Source: Rufibacter hautae (GTDB lineage: Bacteria; Bacteroidota; Bacteroidia; Cytophagales; Hymenobacteraceae). From it: 64,000 nt of DNA. The DNA lies in NCBI RefSeq assembly GCF_008271695.1, contig NZ_VKKY01000001.1:1978589-2042588 (forward strand), given 5' to 3'. The position numbers and the translations under genes are program-made. This document shows positions 49,706 through 57,927 of this stretch, piece by piece. The notes beneath the pieces were generated by a model that did not search any database, was not told where the DNA came from, and saw only the letters and a list, made by a program, of their open reading frames with translations. Position 1 is the first letter of the stretch. Each line of letters begins with the position of its first letter.

Positions 49706-49768
49706 GATAACTTACCAAATACACAGTAAGCTTTTTACAGCTACTGCCTTAAGTTATTACCTGATAAT

Positions 49769-49807
49769 CGTTTTTAGGCCGATTTCCTGAAAACAGCATA
49801 AAAAGAC
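49769..49807 (+). repeat. Dispersed palindrome, copy 13
   Basis: CGTTTTTAGGCCG, core ATTTCCTGAAAAC, arm AGCATAAAAAGAC, 75 bp before the TonB receptor start. Confidence 0.6.
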
Positions 49808-49881
49808 CCTGCCGCCTTGCACCGGCACTCTCCTCTGCTGTTACTCCTCCTTTCTATCCTTCCAATTCATCCAACATTGCT

Positions 49882-52317
49882 ATGAAAAAAAGAGCCCTCT
49901 TTCTGCTGGGACTGCTATGCCTATGCCTCAACTGTACGGTTACCGGGTGGGCCCAAAACGCGGTTCCTTCTCTCCCCAATGCGCCCGCCAAAGGTACTGG
50001 TAAAATCTCTGGCGTGCTGGTTGATTCTGTGTCTGGGAAGCCGGTGGAATACGCCACGGTAGCGCTCTTGCGAAAAGACAGCAACGTGTCGGTAGACGGG
50101 ACTTTAACTGATGACCGGGGCCGGTTCACGTTCAGTAAGGTGCCTGCGGGGGTGTATCAGCTTACGTTCAGTTTTATCGGGTACCAGGCCAAAAGCATCC
50201 ACGGGGTGTCGGTTACAGAGAAAGAGGTGGAAGTGGGACGTGTGGCGCTGAGTCCGGCGGTGAATAAGTTGCAGGAGGTAACGGTGGTGGGGCAGAAACC
50301 GCTGGTAGAGGACAAAGTAGACCGCCTGGTGTACAACGCCGATCAGGACATCACCAACACGGGTGGCAACGCCGCCGATGTGCTCAAGAAAGTGCCGTCG
50401 CTCTCGGTGGACGTGGACGGCAATGTGCAGCTGCGGGGCTCCGCTAACGTGCGGGTGCTCATCAACAACAAAGCCTCTACTATTATGGCCACTAGCCTCG
50501 CCGATGCCCTCAAACAGATTCCGGCGGAGATGATCAAAAGCGTGGAGGTGATTACCAGTCCATCGGCGAAGTACGATGCCGAGGGCACGGCCGGCATTAT
50601 CAACATCATCACCAAAAAGAACGCAGTGCCTGGCCTGAACGGTAGCGCGGGTTTCACAGTGGGCACCCAGAACAGCAGTGCTTTCACCAACCTGAGCGCG
50701 CGACGGGGCAAAATGGGCCTCAACCTGAATCTGGGCAGTTTCAAATATTCGGTGCCCAAAGGCTACGGCATGTACCGCCGCGAGGTGGCCGAGGGCGGTG
50801 ACATTATCACCCTCCAGACCGGCGATGGGCGGGTGCACGGCGGGGGCGGTTCCTTTCAACTGGGCCTTGACTATGACTTGGACTCGCTCAACCTGTTCTC
50901 CGTGGGCCTGCAAATGAACACCGGGCGTTACCAGGGCAGCAGCGCGCAGGAAACCACCACAGATCAGCCAGGTGCACTGCCGTACATCCGCAATACCAGT
51001 GATTTTCAGTTCATCCCCCTGGGCACGGATGTGAACCTAGACTACACCCATATTTTCAAGCCGCAGCAGGAACTCACCCTGTTGGCGCAGTTCAGCCAGT
51101 CAAACCACGATAACTTTGTGAACCAGGACCGCTTCAACAGTGAGGACCAGCTTTTCTACCTGCAGCGCAACACCAACCAGAACAGCAACCGCGAGTTTAC
51201 TTTTCAGGCCGATTACGCGCATCCGCTTACAGACAAAGCCACCCTGGAGACCGGGCTTAAAACCATCCTCCGCCGTGCCGACAGTGATGCCCAGTACGAT
51301 ATTCGGTACCCGCTGGAGAATCAGGCCGCACCCGAGGAGAACATGTTCCAGTACCAGCAGGATGTGGTGGCTGGTTACCTTTCTTACGGCCTGACCATGG
51401 GCAAATACAACCTGAAAGCCGGCACCCGGTATGAGCAAACCCGCATCAAAGGCGATTTCACCAGCACCAACACGTTTCTGGAGGAGACTTACGGCAACCT
51501 CATTCCCAACGGCACGCTGTCGCGCACGCTTAAGGAAAACCACACGCTCAAGGCCAGCTACACGCAGCGCATCCAGCGGCCGCACATTTTCCTTCTGAAC
51601 CCGTACCGCGACAACCGAGATCCCAAGAGCGTCTTCTTCGGCAATCCCAGACTGGACCCCGAGCTGACGCACCTGTATGAGTTGGGCTATAGTACGTTTT
51701 TCAAGACCAGTTCCGTTACCACTGCCTTGTACCTTCGGAAGATTGATAACGCCATCCAGCAGGTGACCTTGGGCATAGACCAGGGCGTGGCGCAGAACAC
51801 GTTTGAGAACGCCGGCAAACTGCTGAGCTACGGCCTCAACGTGTCTGGCTCCACCAAGCTGGTGCCGGCTTTAAGTCTCAACGGCAACCTGAACGTGTAC
51901 TACAACCGTTTGCAGGGCTTGGGCACCCAGAACACCGGCTGGCAGTACAACCTCAATGTGACCACCGGCTATGAATTGGGCAAAGGACTGAGCACGCAGT
52001 TCACTGGCGGCTTCAACTCGCCCCGCGTCACGCTACAGGGCCGGGCGCTCTCCTGGCAGTACTACAACTTCGCGGTAAAGAAGGAGCTGTTCAACAAAAA
52101 AGGCAGCGTGAGCGTGGGCGTGAACAACCCGTTCACCAGGTCCATCAACTACGGCACCGAGACCCGCACCGCCACCTTCACCCAGACGAACGAGAACCGC
52201 AATTTCAACCGCTCCGTGCGCCTCAGATTTGACTACAAATTCGGGCAGCAGGGCGCAGGAAAATCAGCTCGCAAGAAGAAAGCCATCCGCAACGATGATG
52301 TGAAGCAGGGAGAGTGA
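49882..52317 (+). CDS. TonB-dependent outer membrane receptor (CarboxypepD_reg N-terminus)
   Basis: 811 residues, signal peptide ending VTGWAQ. A beta-sandwich (about 40-120; GKISGVLVDSVSGKPVEYATVALLRKDSN, GRFTFSKVPAGVYQLTFSFIGYQAKS) is the CarboxypepD_reg-like domain of Bacteroidota receptors. A plug follows (about 130-245, EVTVVGQKPLVEDKVDRLVYNADQDITNTGGNAADVLKKVPSLSVD, SVEVITSPSAKYDAEGTAGIINIITKK), then the 22-strand barrel ending LRFDYKFGQQG. No adjacent SusD homologue, so it is of the OMP_b-brl_3 type rather than a SusCD pair. Substrate not identifiable. Confidence 0.92.
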   Translation: MKKRALFLLGLLCLCLNCTVTGWAQNAVPSLPNAPAKGTGKISGVLVDSVSGKPVEYATVALLRKDSNVSVDGTLTDDRGRFTFSKVPAGVYQLTFSFIGYQAKSIHGVSVTEKEVEVGRVALSPAVNKLQEVTVVGQKPLVEDKVDRLVYNADQDITNTGGNAADVLKKVPSLSVDVDGNVQLRGSANVRVLINNKASTIMATSLADALKQIPAEMIKSVEVITSPSAKYDAEGTAGIINIITKKNAVPGLNGSAGFTVGTQNSSAFTNLSARRGKMGLNLNLGSFKYSVPKGYGMYRREVAEGGDIITLQTGDGRVHGGGGSFQLGLDYDLDSLNLFSVGLQMNTGRYQGSSAQETTTDQPGALPYIRNTSDFQFIPLGTDVNLDYTHIFKPQQELTLLAQFSQSNHDNFVNQDRFNSEDQLFYLQRNTNQNSNREFTFQADYAHPLTDKATLETGLKTILRRADSDAQYDIRYPLENQAAPEENMFQYQQDVVAGYLSYGLTMGKYNLKAGTRYEQTRIKGDFTSTNTFLEETYGNLIPNGTLSRTLKENHTLKASYTQRIQRPHIFLLNPYRDNRDPKSVFFGNPRLDPELTHLYELGYSTFFKTSSVTTALYLRKIDNAIQQVTLGIDQGVAQNTFENAGKLLSYGLNVSGSTKLVPALSLNGNLNVYYNRLQGLGTQNTGWQYNLNVTTGYELGKGLSTQFTGGFNSPRVTLQGRALSWQYYNFAVKKELFNKKGSVSVGVNNPFTRSINYGTETRTATFTQTNENRNFNRSVRLRFDYKFGQQGAGKSARKKKAIRNDDVKQGE

Positions 52318-52380
52318 TTTTTATTGAGTGATGGAGTGAATGAGTGGGTGAGAGAATAATTACTATCGATTCTGTCCTCC

Positions 52381-52456
52381 TGGAAGGATCTTGTGGGTGA
52401 ATTGAACTAGCCTGTACTAAGTGCGGCTAGTTCAATTCACCCACAAGATCCTTTCA
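52381..52456. repeat. Inverted repeat of the GAAAGGATCTTGT family, copy 2
   Basis: 32-bp arms (52381-52412 and 52425-52456), one mismatch, 12-nt loop; begins TGGAAGGATCTTGT. It shares the AAGGATCTTGT end with 34627-34737 but differs in the rest. Confidence 0.75.
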
Positions 52457-52483
52457 GTTGTAAAAGGCAGTGATGGTGTGCTT

Positions 52484-52519
52484 GTTTTTAACCTTATTTT
52501 TAGGAAAGAGGCGAAAAAC
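52484..52519 (-). repeat. Dispersed palindrome, copy 14 (reverse)
   Basis: GTTTTTAACCTTA, core TTTTTAGGAAAG, arm AGGCGAAAAAC; 13 bp before copy 15. Confidence 0.5.
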
Positions 52520-52532
52520 AGAAGAGGACTGC

Positions 52533-52576
52533 GCTGTTTTCGGGCTGTTTTCTTGAAATTTGCCCGAAATAGAAAC
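52533..52576 (+). repeat. Dispersed palindrome, copy 15
   Basis: GCTGTTTTCGGGCTG, core TTTTCTTGAAAT, arm TTGCCCGAAATAGAAAC, ending 8 bp before the nagA ATG, so it would occupy the ribosome-binding region if transcribed. Confidence 0.6.
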
Positions 52577-52584
52577 TCAGGCTC

Positions 52585-53736
52585 ATGCGCTTTGCTCTTA
52601 CCAACGGCACCATTTACTCGGGGCACACCATTACCCAAAATCACGCAATTTTGTTTGAAGATGAACAGATCATTGGGCTGGTGCCCGATGACCAACTTCC
52701 CGATGATGTGACTGTGCTGGATGCCGAAGGGGGTTTTATCTGCCCAGGCTTCGTGGACCTGCAGGTGAATGGCGGCGGCGGGGTTTACTTTACGCAGTAT
52801 CCTACGCTGGAGAGCCTGCGCACCATCCGGGATGCGCACCTGCAGTTTGGCACTACCAGCTTCTTGCCCACAGTGATCTCGGCATTCCAGGACAAGATTC
52901 TGGAGACCATCACGGCCGTGCGCGAAGCCATGCAACAGCAGCCCAGCATCTTTCTGGGCATGCACCTGGAAGGACCGTTCTTCAATATGGAGAAAGCCGG
53001 CGCGCATGACACCGCCTGCATCCGGGCGGCCACGCATGAGGAACTGGACGTGCTGCTGGAAGCGGGCAAAGATGTGATCACCTACCTCACCCTGGCGCCT
53101 GAATGCGTGGAGGAAAGTGTCCTGGCGCGATTAGTGGAAAGTGGCATCGTGCTTTCGGCGGGGCACAGCCTAGCCACCTATGACCAAGCCCTGCACTTCT
53201 TCCGGAACGGTGTGACCGCGGTGACCCACCTCTACAACGCCATGAGCGGCATTGACACCAAACAACCTGGCCTGGCCGCGGCCACGCTGTATTACGGCCA
53301 AGCCTGGACCAGCATTATTGTGGACGGCGAGCACTGCCACCCGTACGCCGTACGGATGGCCAAAAAGATGCTGGGCGAGAAGCTCCTCCTGATCTCTGAC
53401 TGCGCCGCCTGCGTGGGCTCAGATATCCTGTTCACCGACTTCGGGAATTTTAAGGCGTACTACCGCAACGGCCGCTGCGAAACCGAGGACGGCCGCCTGG
53501 CCGGATCTGCCCTGACTATGCTGCAGGCCGTGCAGAACACCGTGAATCTGGTTGGTCTGCCGCTGGACGAGGCAATCAGAATGGCCACGCTCTATCCAGC
53601 CCAAGTCCTGAAATTGGAGCACAAAGTAGGTCAACTGCTACCCGGCGCGTCCGCTAACCTAGTGGTGTTGGACAAGGCATTGCAGCTGCAGAAAGTATGG
53701 GTAGACGGGCAGGAAGTAACGCTCCGCCAGAAGTAA
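52585..53736 (+). CDS. nagA: N-acetylglucosamine-6-phosphate deacetylase
   Basis: 383 residues, typical length. Family blocks: GGFICPGFVDLQVNGGGG, LGMHLEGPFFNMEKAGAHD (Glu metal ligand), GIVLSAGHSLATYDQA and VTHLYNAMSGIDTKQPGL (His ligands), IIVDGEHCHPYAVRMA, and LLISDCAACVG (catalytic Asp), then NTVNLVGLPLDEAIRMATLYPAQVL. It removes acetate from GlcNAc-6-P for glucosamine catabolism and cell-wall recycling. No nagB neighbour in the window. Its leader is filled with repeats up to 8 bp from the ATG. Confidence 0.93.
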   Translation: MRFALTNGTIYSGHTITQNHAILFEDEQIIGLVPDDQLPDDVTVLDAEGGFICPGFVDLQVNGGGGVYFTQYPTLESLRTIRDAHLQFGTTSFLPTVISAFQDKILETITAVREAMQQQPSIFLGMHLEGPFFNMEKAGAHDTACIRAATHEELDVLLEAGKDVITYLTLAPECVEESVLARLVESGIVLSAGHSLATYDQALHFFRNGVTAVTHLYNAMSGIDTKQPGLAAATLYYGQAWTSIIVDGEHCHPYAVRMAKKMLGEKLLLISDCAACVGSDILFTDFGNFKAYYRNGRCETEDGRLAGSALTMLQAVQNTVNLVGLPLDEAIRMATLYPAQVLKLEHKVGQLLPGASANLVVLDKALQLQKVWVDGQEVTLRQK

Positions 53737-53743
53737 CGTCCAA

Positions 53744-53780
53744 GCGTTTTAGGGGCATTTTCTGCAAAACATCCTTTTAC
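53744..53780 (+). repeat. Dispersed palindrome, copy 16
   Basis: GCGTTTTAGGGGC, core ATTTTCTGCAAAAC, arm ATCCTTTTAC, 8 bp after the nagA stop. Confidence 0.55.
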
Positions 53781-54039
53781 TTTCTTAAACCCTTTTCCAA
53801 AGAGAACCGAGAGGAATGAGGCTGTGCATTCCAAAGGGTTGAGGGATTTAGCTTTTCCTCAGCCATCTTATTTTTAGCTTGATTTCCCGGTAAATTGGAT
53901 GTTGAAATATTAATATTATATTGGATTGATATTTAAGTTGAACAATAAACTATTCAATTCAAGAATCAGCCGCTTCACCGAGTCTTTCCTTCTCCTGTGA
54001 TGCATGATGGCCTCTCTTCTTAACCTTTCCTAATCTGTT
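53781..54039. other. AT-rich spacer upstream of the M13 peptidase
   Basis: Includes the palindrome AATATTAATATT (53906-53917) and a weak palindrome-family remnant (TTTTTAGCTTGATTTCCCGG at 53871-53890). No gene seen. Confidence 0.4.
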
Positions 54040-56139
54040 ATGATGTTAAAAAATACTCTTAAACCTTCAGGAATTTCCTTTCTTGTACTTGCAGGCGTTC
54101 TGGCAGTAAGTTGCAACAAGGCCATGACTACTAAGGACCAACAAGCCGTTGCCACTACACAAGAAGCCACGCCAGTTGCGGCTGAAAGTAAACTGCAGTC
54201 AGGCATTCTGATGGCCAACATGGATACTACGGTAGCACCCGGTGATGACTTCGCAGGGTTTGTCAATGGACTATGGATGAAGAAAACGGAGATTCCGGCA
54301 GACAAAGCTGCTTTTGGGAGTTGGTCTCTTATCGTAGACAAAGCGCAGGAAGACATAAAGGCCATTATAGAAGCCGCCGCCGCTGGCACATCTGCGGCAG
54401 GTTCAGAAGAACAGAAGATCGGGGATCTGTACGCGTCTTATATGAATCTGCAAGCCCGTGATTCTATCGGCATAAAACCGCTTAGGGCAGAATTTCAGAA
54501 AATAGACGCTATTCGCACGCAGAAAGATTTGGTGCGGCATTTCGCCTATATGAACAAGTATGGCGGTAGGGTTCCGTTCAATGTGGCGGTTGAAACAGAT
54601 CTTAAGAATCCCAAACAATACATGTTGATGACTTGGCAGGGTGGCTTGGGCTTGCCGGAGCGCGAGTACTATTTCCTCAATGATGCCAAGTCAAAGGACA
54701 TCCGAAATAAATACGTAGCGCACATTGAGAAAATGTTCACGTTGGCGGGTGTAGCTAAAGGCAAGGAAAAAGCTTCTCAAATCATGGCCTTGGAGACGCG
54801 TATGGCCTCCAAACACATGAAAAAGGAAGACACCCGCAACATAGTGGCGCTTTATAACAAATATGCCGTCAAAGATGCGGCAGCCCTCATGCCTGCTGTT
54901 GACCTGAACGGTTTTCTGCAGGAAGCCGGCATAAAGCAAGACAGCATTGTGGTAACACAGGTGGCCTACATGAAAGCCGTCAATGACATTGTAAAAACCA
55001 CTCCGCTCTCTACCTGGAAAACCTATCTGCAATGGAGCGCTCTTAATTCTGGTGCTGCTTATCTAACGTCTGCCCTGGAAAATCAAAACTTTGAATTTTA
55101 TGGGAAGACCCTATACGGCGTACAGCAGCAAAGGCCGCAGTGGCGCAGGGCTGTGGATGTGGTAAATGGCAGTCTGGGCGAAATGGTAGGGAAAGTTTAT
55201 GTCCAAAAGCATTTTCCACCTCAGGCCAAAGAACGGATGCAGGTGCTGGTGGGTAACCTGATCAAAGCATATGAAAGCAGCATCAAAGAGTTAGATTGGA
55301 TGAGCGAGGCCACCAAACAACAGGCCTTGGATAAGCTAAGCAAATTCACGCCTAAGATTGGCTACCCTGACCAATGGCGCGACTATTCAGCCCTGCAAGT
55401 AGCCAAGCATGATCTGTACGGGAACATGCAGCGGGCCACCGCTTTTGAGTACCAGCGCAACGTGAACAAACTAGGCAAACCCGTTGACCGCAGCGAATGG
55501 GGCATGACCCCTCAAACCGTGAACGCGTATTACAACCCGCCGTTGAATGAGATTGTTTTCCCGGCCGCCATTCTACAGCCTCCGTTCTTTGATATGAATG
55601 CTGAAGATGCGGTGAATTATGGTGGTATTGGAGCCGTAATAGGGCATGAGATTGGGCATGGGTTTGATGACCAGGGCAGCACCTTTGACGGAAACGGCGT
55701 CATGCGCAACTGGTGGACAGACCAAGACCAACAGGAATTTAAAAAACGCACCAATGCGCTGGTTGCTCAATACAATGAGTTCAAGGTATTCCCTGATCTG
55801 AACGTGAACGGAGCCTTTACCTTAGGTGAAAACATTGGAGACTTGGGCGGCTTAAGCATCGCCTTGAAAGCGTATAAAAACAGCTTGAACGGAAAGCCTG
55901 CCCCTGTTTTGGATGGGTATACCGGCGAGCAACGGGTATTTATCAGTTGGGCGCAAGTCTGGTTGAATAAAGCCCGGGAAGAAGCACTGCGCAACCAGGT
56001 TTCCACAGACCCGCACTCCCCAGACATGTTCCGGGTGAACGGCGTGGTACGGAACATCCCTGAGTTCTACACCGCTTTCAATGTGAAACCAACCGACTCC
56101 TTGTACCTGGCTCCTGAGAAAAGAGTGAAAATCTGGTAA
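54040..56139 (+). CDS. pepO: M13-family (neprilysin-like) metallopeptidase lipoprotein
   Basis: 699 residues; adjacent ATGs at 54040 and 54043 are both possible starts. The signal ends GVLAVSC (Cys25), so it is a lipoprotein. The zinc peptidase blocks are IGAVIGHEIGHGFDDQGSTFDGNG (HExxH), ENIGDLGGLSIALKAY (third ligand Glu and the Asp) and VNAYYNPPLNEIVFPAAILQPPFF. The N-terminal lobe FAGFVNGLWMKKTEIPADKAAFGSW is canonical. These enzymes degrade peptides at the envelope. Single gene with a strong terminator. Confidence 0.92.
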   Translation: MMLKNTLKPSGISFLVLAGVLAVSCNKAMTTKDQQAVATTQEATPVAAESKLQSGILMANMDTTVAPGDDFAGFVNGLWMKKTEIPADKAAFGSWSLIVDKAQEDIKAIIEAAAAGTSAAGSEEQKIGDLYASYMNLQARDSIGIKPLRAEFQKIDAIRTQKDLVRHFAYMNKYGGRVPFNVAVETDLKNPKQYMLMTWQGGLGLPEREYYFLNDAKSKDIRNKYVAHIEKMFTLAGVAKGKEKASQIMALETRMASKHMKKEDTRNIVALYNKYAVKDAAALMPAVDLNGFLQEAGIKQDSIVVTQVAYMKAVNDIVKTTPLSTWKTYLQWSALNSGAAYLTSALENQNFEFYGKTLYGVQQQRPQWRRAVDVVNGSLGEMVGKVYVQKHFPPQAKERMQVLVGNLIKAYESSIKELDWMSEATKQQALDKLSKFTPKIGYPDQWRDYSALQVAKHDLYGNMQRATAFEYQRNVNKLGKPVDRSEWGMTPQTVNAYYNPPLNEIVFPAAILQPPFFDMNAEDAVNYGGIGAVIGHEIGHGFDDQGSTFDGNGVMRNWWTDQDQQEFKKRTNALVAQYNEFKVFPDLNVNGAFTLGENIGDLGGLSIALKAYKNSLNGKPAPVLDGYTGEQRVFISWAQVWLNKAREEALRNQVSTDPHSPDMFRVNGVVRNIPEFYTAFNVKPTDSLYLAPEKRVKIW

Positions 56140-56161
56140 CAATGCCGCGCTAAGGTGTCAC

Positions 56162-56214
56162 GGTAAGTAAAAAGGCCAGCCTAACGTAATAGTAGGCTGG
56201 CCTTTTTACTTACC
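56162..56214. terminator. Terminator after the M13 peptidase
   Basis: A perfect 21-bp stem (56162-56182 with 56194-56214), 11-nt loop, with a T-run inside the right arm; 22 bp after the stop. Confidence 0.8.
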
Positions 56215-56361
56215 TGTAAAGAAATGCCGCAGCAGAAATCACAACTTTCTACCATTTCTTTGAAAGCAAGCCAAATACATCCGTAAAAGAAATTTAGAAC
56301 CATTTTTCAAAAAGTAGCCGTTAAACGAAACTTATACCTTCTGGTATTTACAATTTGAAAA

Positions 56362-56397
56362 CAGGTGTTGCCAGAACAACACCTGAACCAACACCTG
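56362..56397 (+). promoter_or_regulatory. Leader of pfkB with alternative hairpins
   Basis: CAGGTGTTG (56362-56370) can pair with CAACACCTG at 56377-56385 (6-nt loop) or with a second identical CAACACCTG at 56389-56397 (18-nt loop). The segment ends 4 bp before the ATG. Upstream, TACCTTCT (56335-56342) resembles the -7 element. Confidence 0.45.
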
Positions 56398-56401
56398 AAC
56401 T

Positions 56402-57334
56402 ATGAAAATCATCACCATCACCCTGAACCCCGCCATTGACAAAAGCACCCGAATAGAAACGGTGGCCCCCGAGAAAAAACTGCGCTGCGAGAAACCCGTG
56501 TTTGAGCCGGGTGGCGGGGGCATCAACGTTTCCAGGGCCATCAAAAAACTGGGCGGGGAATCCTGTGCCTGGTTTCTGGCCGGCGGACACACGGGCGAGA
56601 AACTGGGAGAGCTTCTCCACCACGAAGGGGTGTCTTTCAGGAAGTTCAGCTGCCAGGAATCTACCCGCGAGAACCTGATTGTCTTTGAGGTTTCCTCTCG
56701 GCAGGAGTACCGGTTTGGCATGCCCGGCCCCCAGATCTCCGAGCCCGAGTGGCGGCAACTGCTACAGGCATTGGAAGACTTGGAGGAGGTGCCCGAGTTT
56801 GTGATTGCCAGCGGCAGCAATCCGCCGGGTGTACCCGATGATTTCTATGCTAAGGTAGCTGAACTGGCCTCCAAAAAAGGCTTCAAACTGGTAGTGGATA
56901 CCTCGGGCGCAGCCCTGATGAAAGCGGCCGGCAAAGGCATTTACCTGCTCAAACCTAACCTGAACGAGCTCGCCGCGCTGGCCAACAAAGAAGTGATTTC
57001 GGCGCAGGAACAGGAAGATTTGGCCACCCAAGTCTTGGAGGAAGGCAAGAGCCAGGTGCTGGTGGTGTCTTTAGGGCCGAGGGGCGCCATGCTGGCCTCC
57101 AAAGAAGGATTTGATTACGTGGTACCGCCCACCGTGAAACAGGAAAGCGCCGTAGGGGCCGGCGACAGCATGGTAGGTGCTATGGTCTTGAAACTGCAGG
57201 AAAACTGGCCTCTGTCTGACGTCATCCGCTACGGCGTAGCCGCCGGAACCGCCGCCACCATGACCCCCGGCTCAGAACTCTGCCGCAAACAAGATGTAGA
57301 CAGCATCTACCAATGGCTCAAAGCCCGCCGGTAA
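56402..57334 (+). CDS. pfkB: 1-phosphofructokinase-type hexose kinase (PfkB family)
   Basis: 310 residues. ITLNPAIDKSTRIE is the family start. PGGGGINVSRAIKKLGGESCAWFLAGGHTGEKLG has the GG substrate-binding signature. LLKPNLNELAAL and VVSLGPRGAMLA follow, and SAVGAGDSMVGAMVL contains the GAGD catalytic Asp (anion hole). It phosphorylates a sugar phosphate (fructose-6-P or fructose-1-P) with ATP; which one cannot be read from the sequence, and the symbol follows the general family name. Single gene with a structured leader. Confidence 0.85.
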   Translation: MKIITITLNPAIDKSTRIETVAPEKKLRCEKPVFEPGGGGINVSRAIKKLGGESCAWFLAGGHTGEKLGELLHHEGVSFRKFSCQESTRENLIVFEVSSRQEYRFGMPGPQISEPEWRQLLQALEDLEEVPEFVIASGSNPPGVPDDFYAKVAELASKKGFKLVVDTSGAALMKAAGKGIYLLKPNLNELAALANKEVISAQEQEDLATQVLEEGKSQVLVVSLGPRGAMLASKEGFDYVVPPTVKQESAVGAGDSMVGAMVLKLQENWPLSDVIRYGVAAGTAATMTPGSELCRKQDVDSIYQWLKARR

Positions 57335-57353
57335 GGTTAGAAAGGAATTTGGG

Positions 57354-57393
57354 TTTTGTTTTGAAGTCGTTTTTAAGAAATCAGGCTTAAAAT
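57354..57393 (-). repeat. Dispersed palindrome, copy 17 (reverse)
   Basis: GTTTTGAAGTCG, core TTTTTAAGAAAT, arm CAGGCTTAAAAT, 20 bp after the pfkB stop; core orientation reversed relative to the gene. Confidence 0.45.
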
Positions 57394-57450
57394 GATGCTT
57401 CTTGCAAGTGCGGCAGAGCGGATAGAAAATTTGCTGCAAGACTGCTCAGA

Positions 57451-57487
57451 AATACGTGCGGACACGAGCTGCAAACTCGCGCCAGCG
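57451..57487 (+). repeat. CGTGCGGACACGAGCT repeat, copy 4
   Basis: AATACGTGCGGACACGAGCT, then GCAAACTCGCGCCAGCG; same layout as copy 1 at 33443. Confidence 0.65.
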
Positions 57488-57509
57488 AGTAATATCGCAG
57501 AAGTAATTT

Positions 57510-57575
57510 GAGGCTCGCGCCTCAGGGCAGTTGCAAACTACCCAAATAATGGGTCCAAGTCACAGACTTGAACCA
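57510..57575 (+). repeat. TTGCAAACT / GGTCCAAGTC repeat, copy 3
   Basis: GAGGCTCGCGCCTC, GGCAGTTGCAAACTACC and GGGTCCAAGTCACAGACTTG followed by AACCA; same three-part order as copy 1 at 16093. It follows the GGACACGAGCT repeat at 23 bp. Confidence 0.65.
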
Positions 57576-57927
57576 TGGAATTGGGAAAGCAGTTGTAAAC
57601 ACCCCTCTTCGCTCCCATCAAAGGGAGAATCTCCGCTTAGTGGGCACATTTCCAATTCCAGCCTTTCGGTTGAGCGCCTTGTCAGGTTCCGGTGCCGCAG
57701 GCATTGCGACCGCAAGGGAGCAAAGGAAGCTGGCGCAGCGCGATGCCGGAAGGCGGGGCCTCGCGGCCGTGAGCGCTCGGAGCCCAGCAATGCAACAACA
57801 CAGCTTATGCATCCACGCAAACTGCGGCGCTACGCCAGCAAAAGCAGACTACGAGTGCAGATTGATAAAGAAGCACGAATCATTCAAGTAAGACTATTAC
57901 CCACAACCCATCAAAAAGTCAAGATGC

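Larger units (their letters stand above)
49365..49881. other. Repeat-dense intergenic region before the TonB receptor
   Basis: About 515 bp. It contains a terminator-type palindrome (49369-49404), a GGGGCAATCCCTTGTGGTTGCCC inverted piece (49443-49465), the 29-bp inverted-end element (49566-49705) and another palindrome (49769-49807). No open frame of interest. Confidence 0.6.
57335..57927. other. Composite repeat block between pfkB and rlpA
   Basis: About 590 bp without a supported gene. In order: a reverse palindrome (57354-57393), the CGTGCGGACACGAGCT repeat (57451-57487), the TTGCAAACT/GGTCCAAGTC repeat (57510-57575), then a GC-rich stretch (57640-57860) with irregular short inverted pieces. 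Open frames of 86-160 codons cross it on both strands but overlap the repeats and lack protein-like features. Confidence 0.55.
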
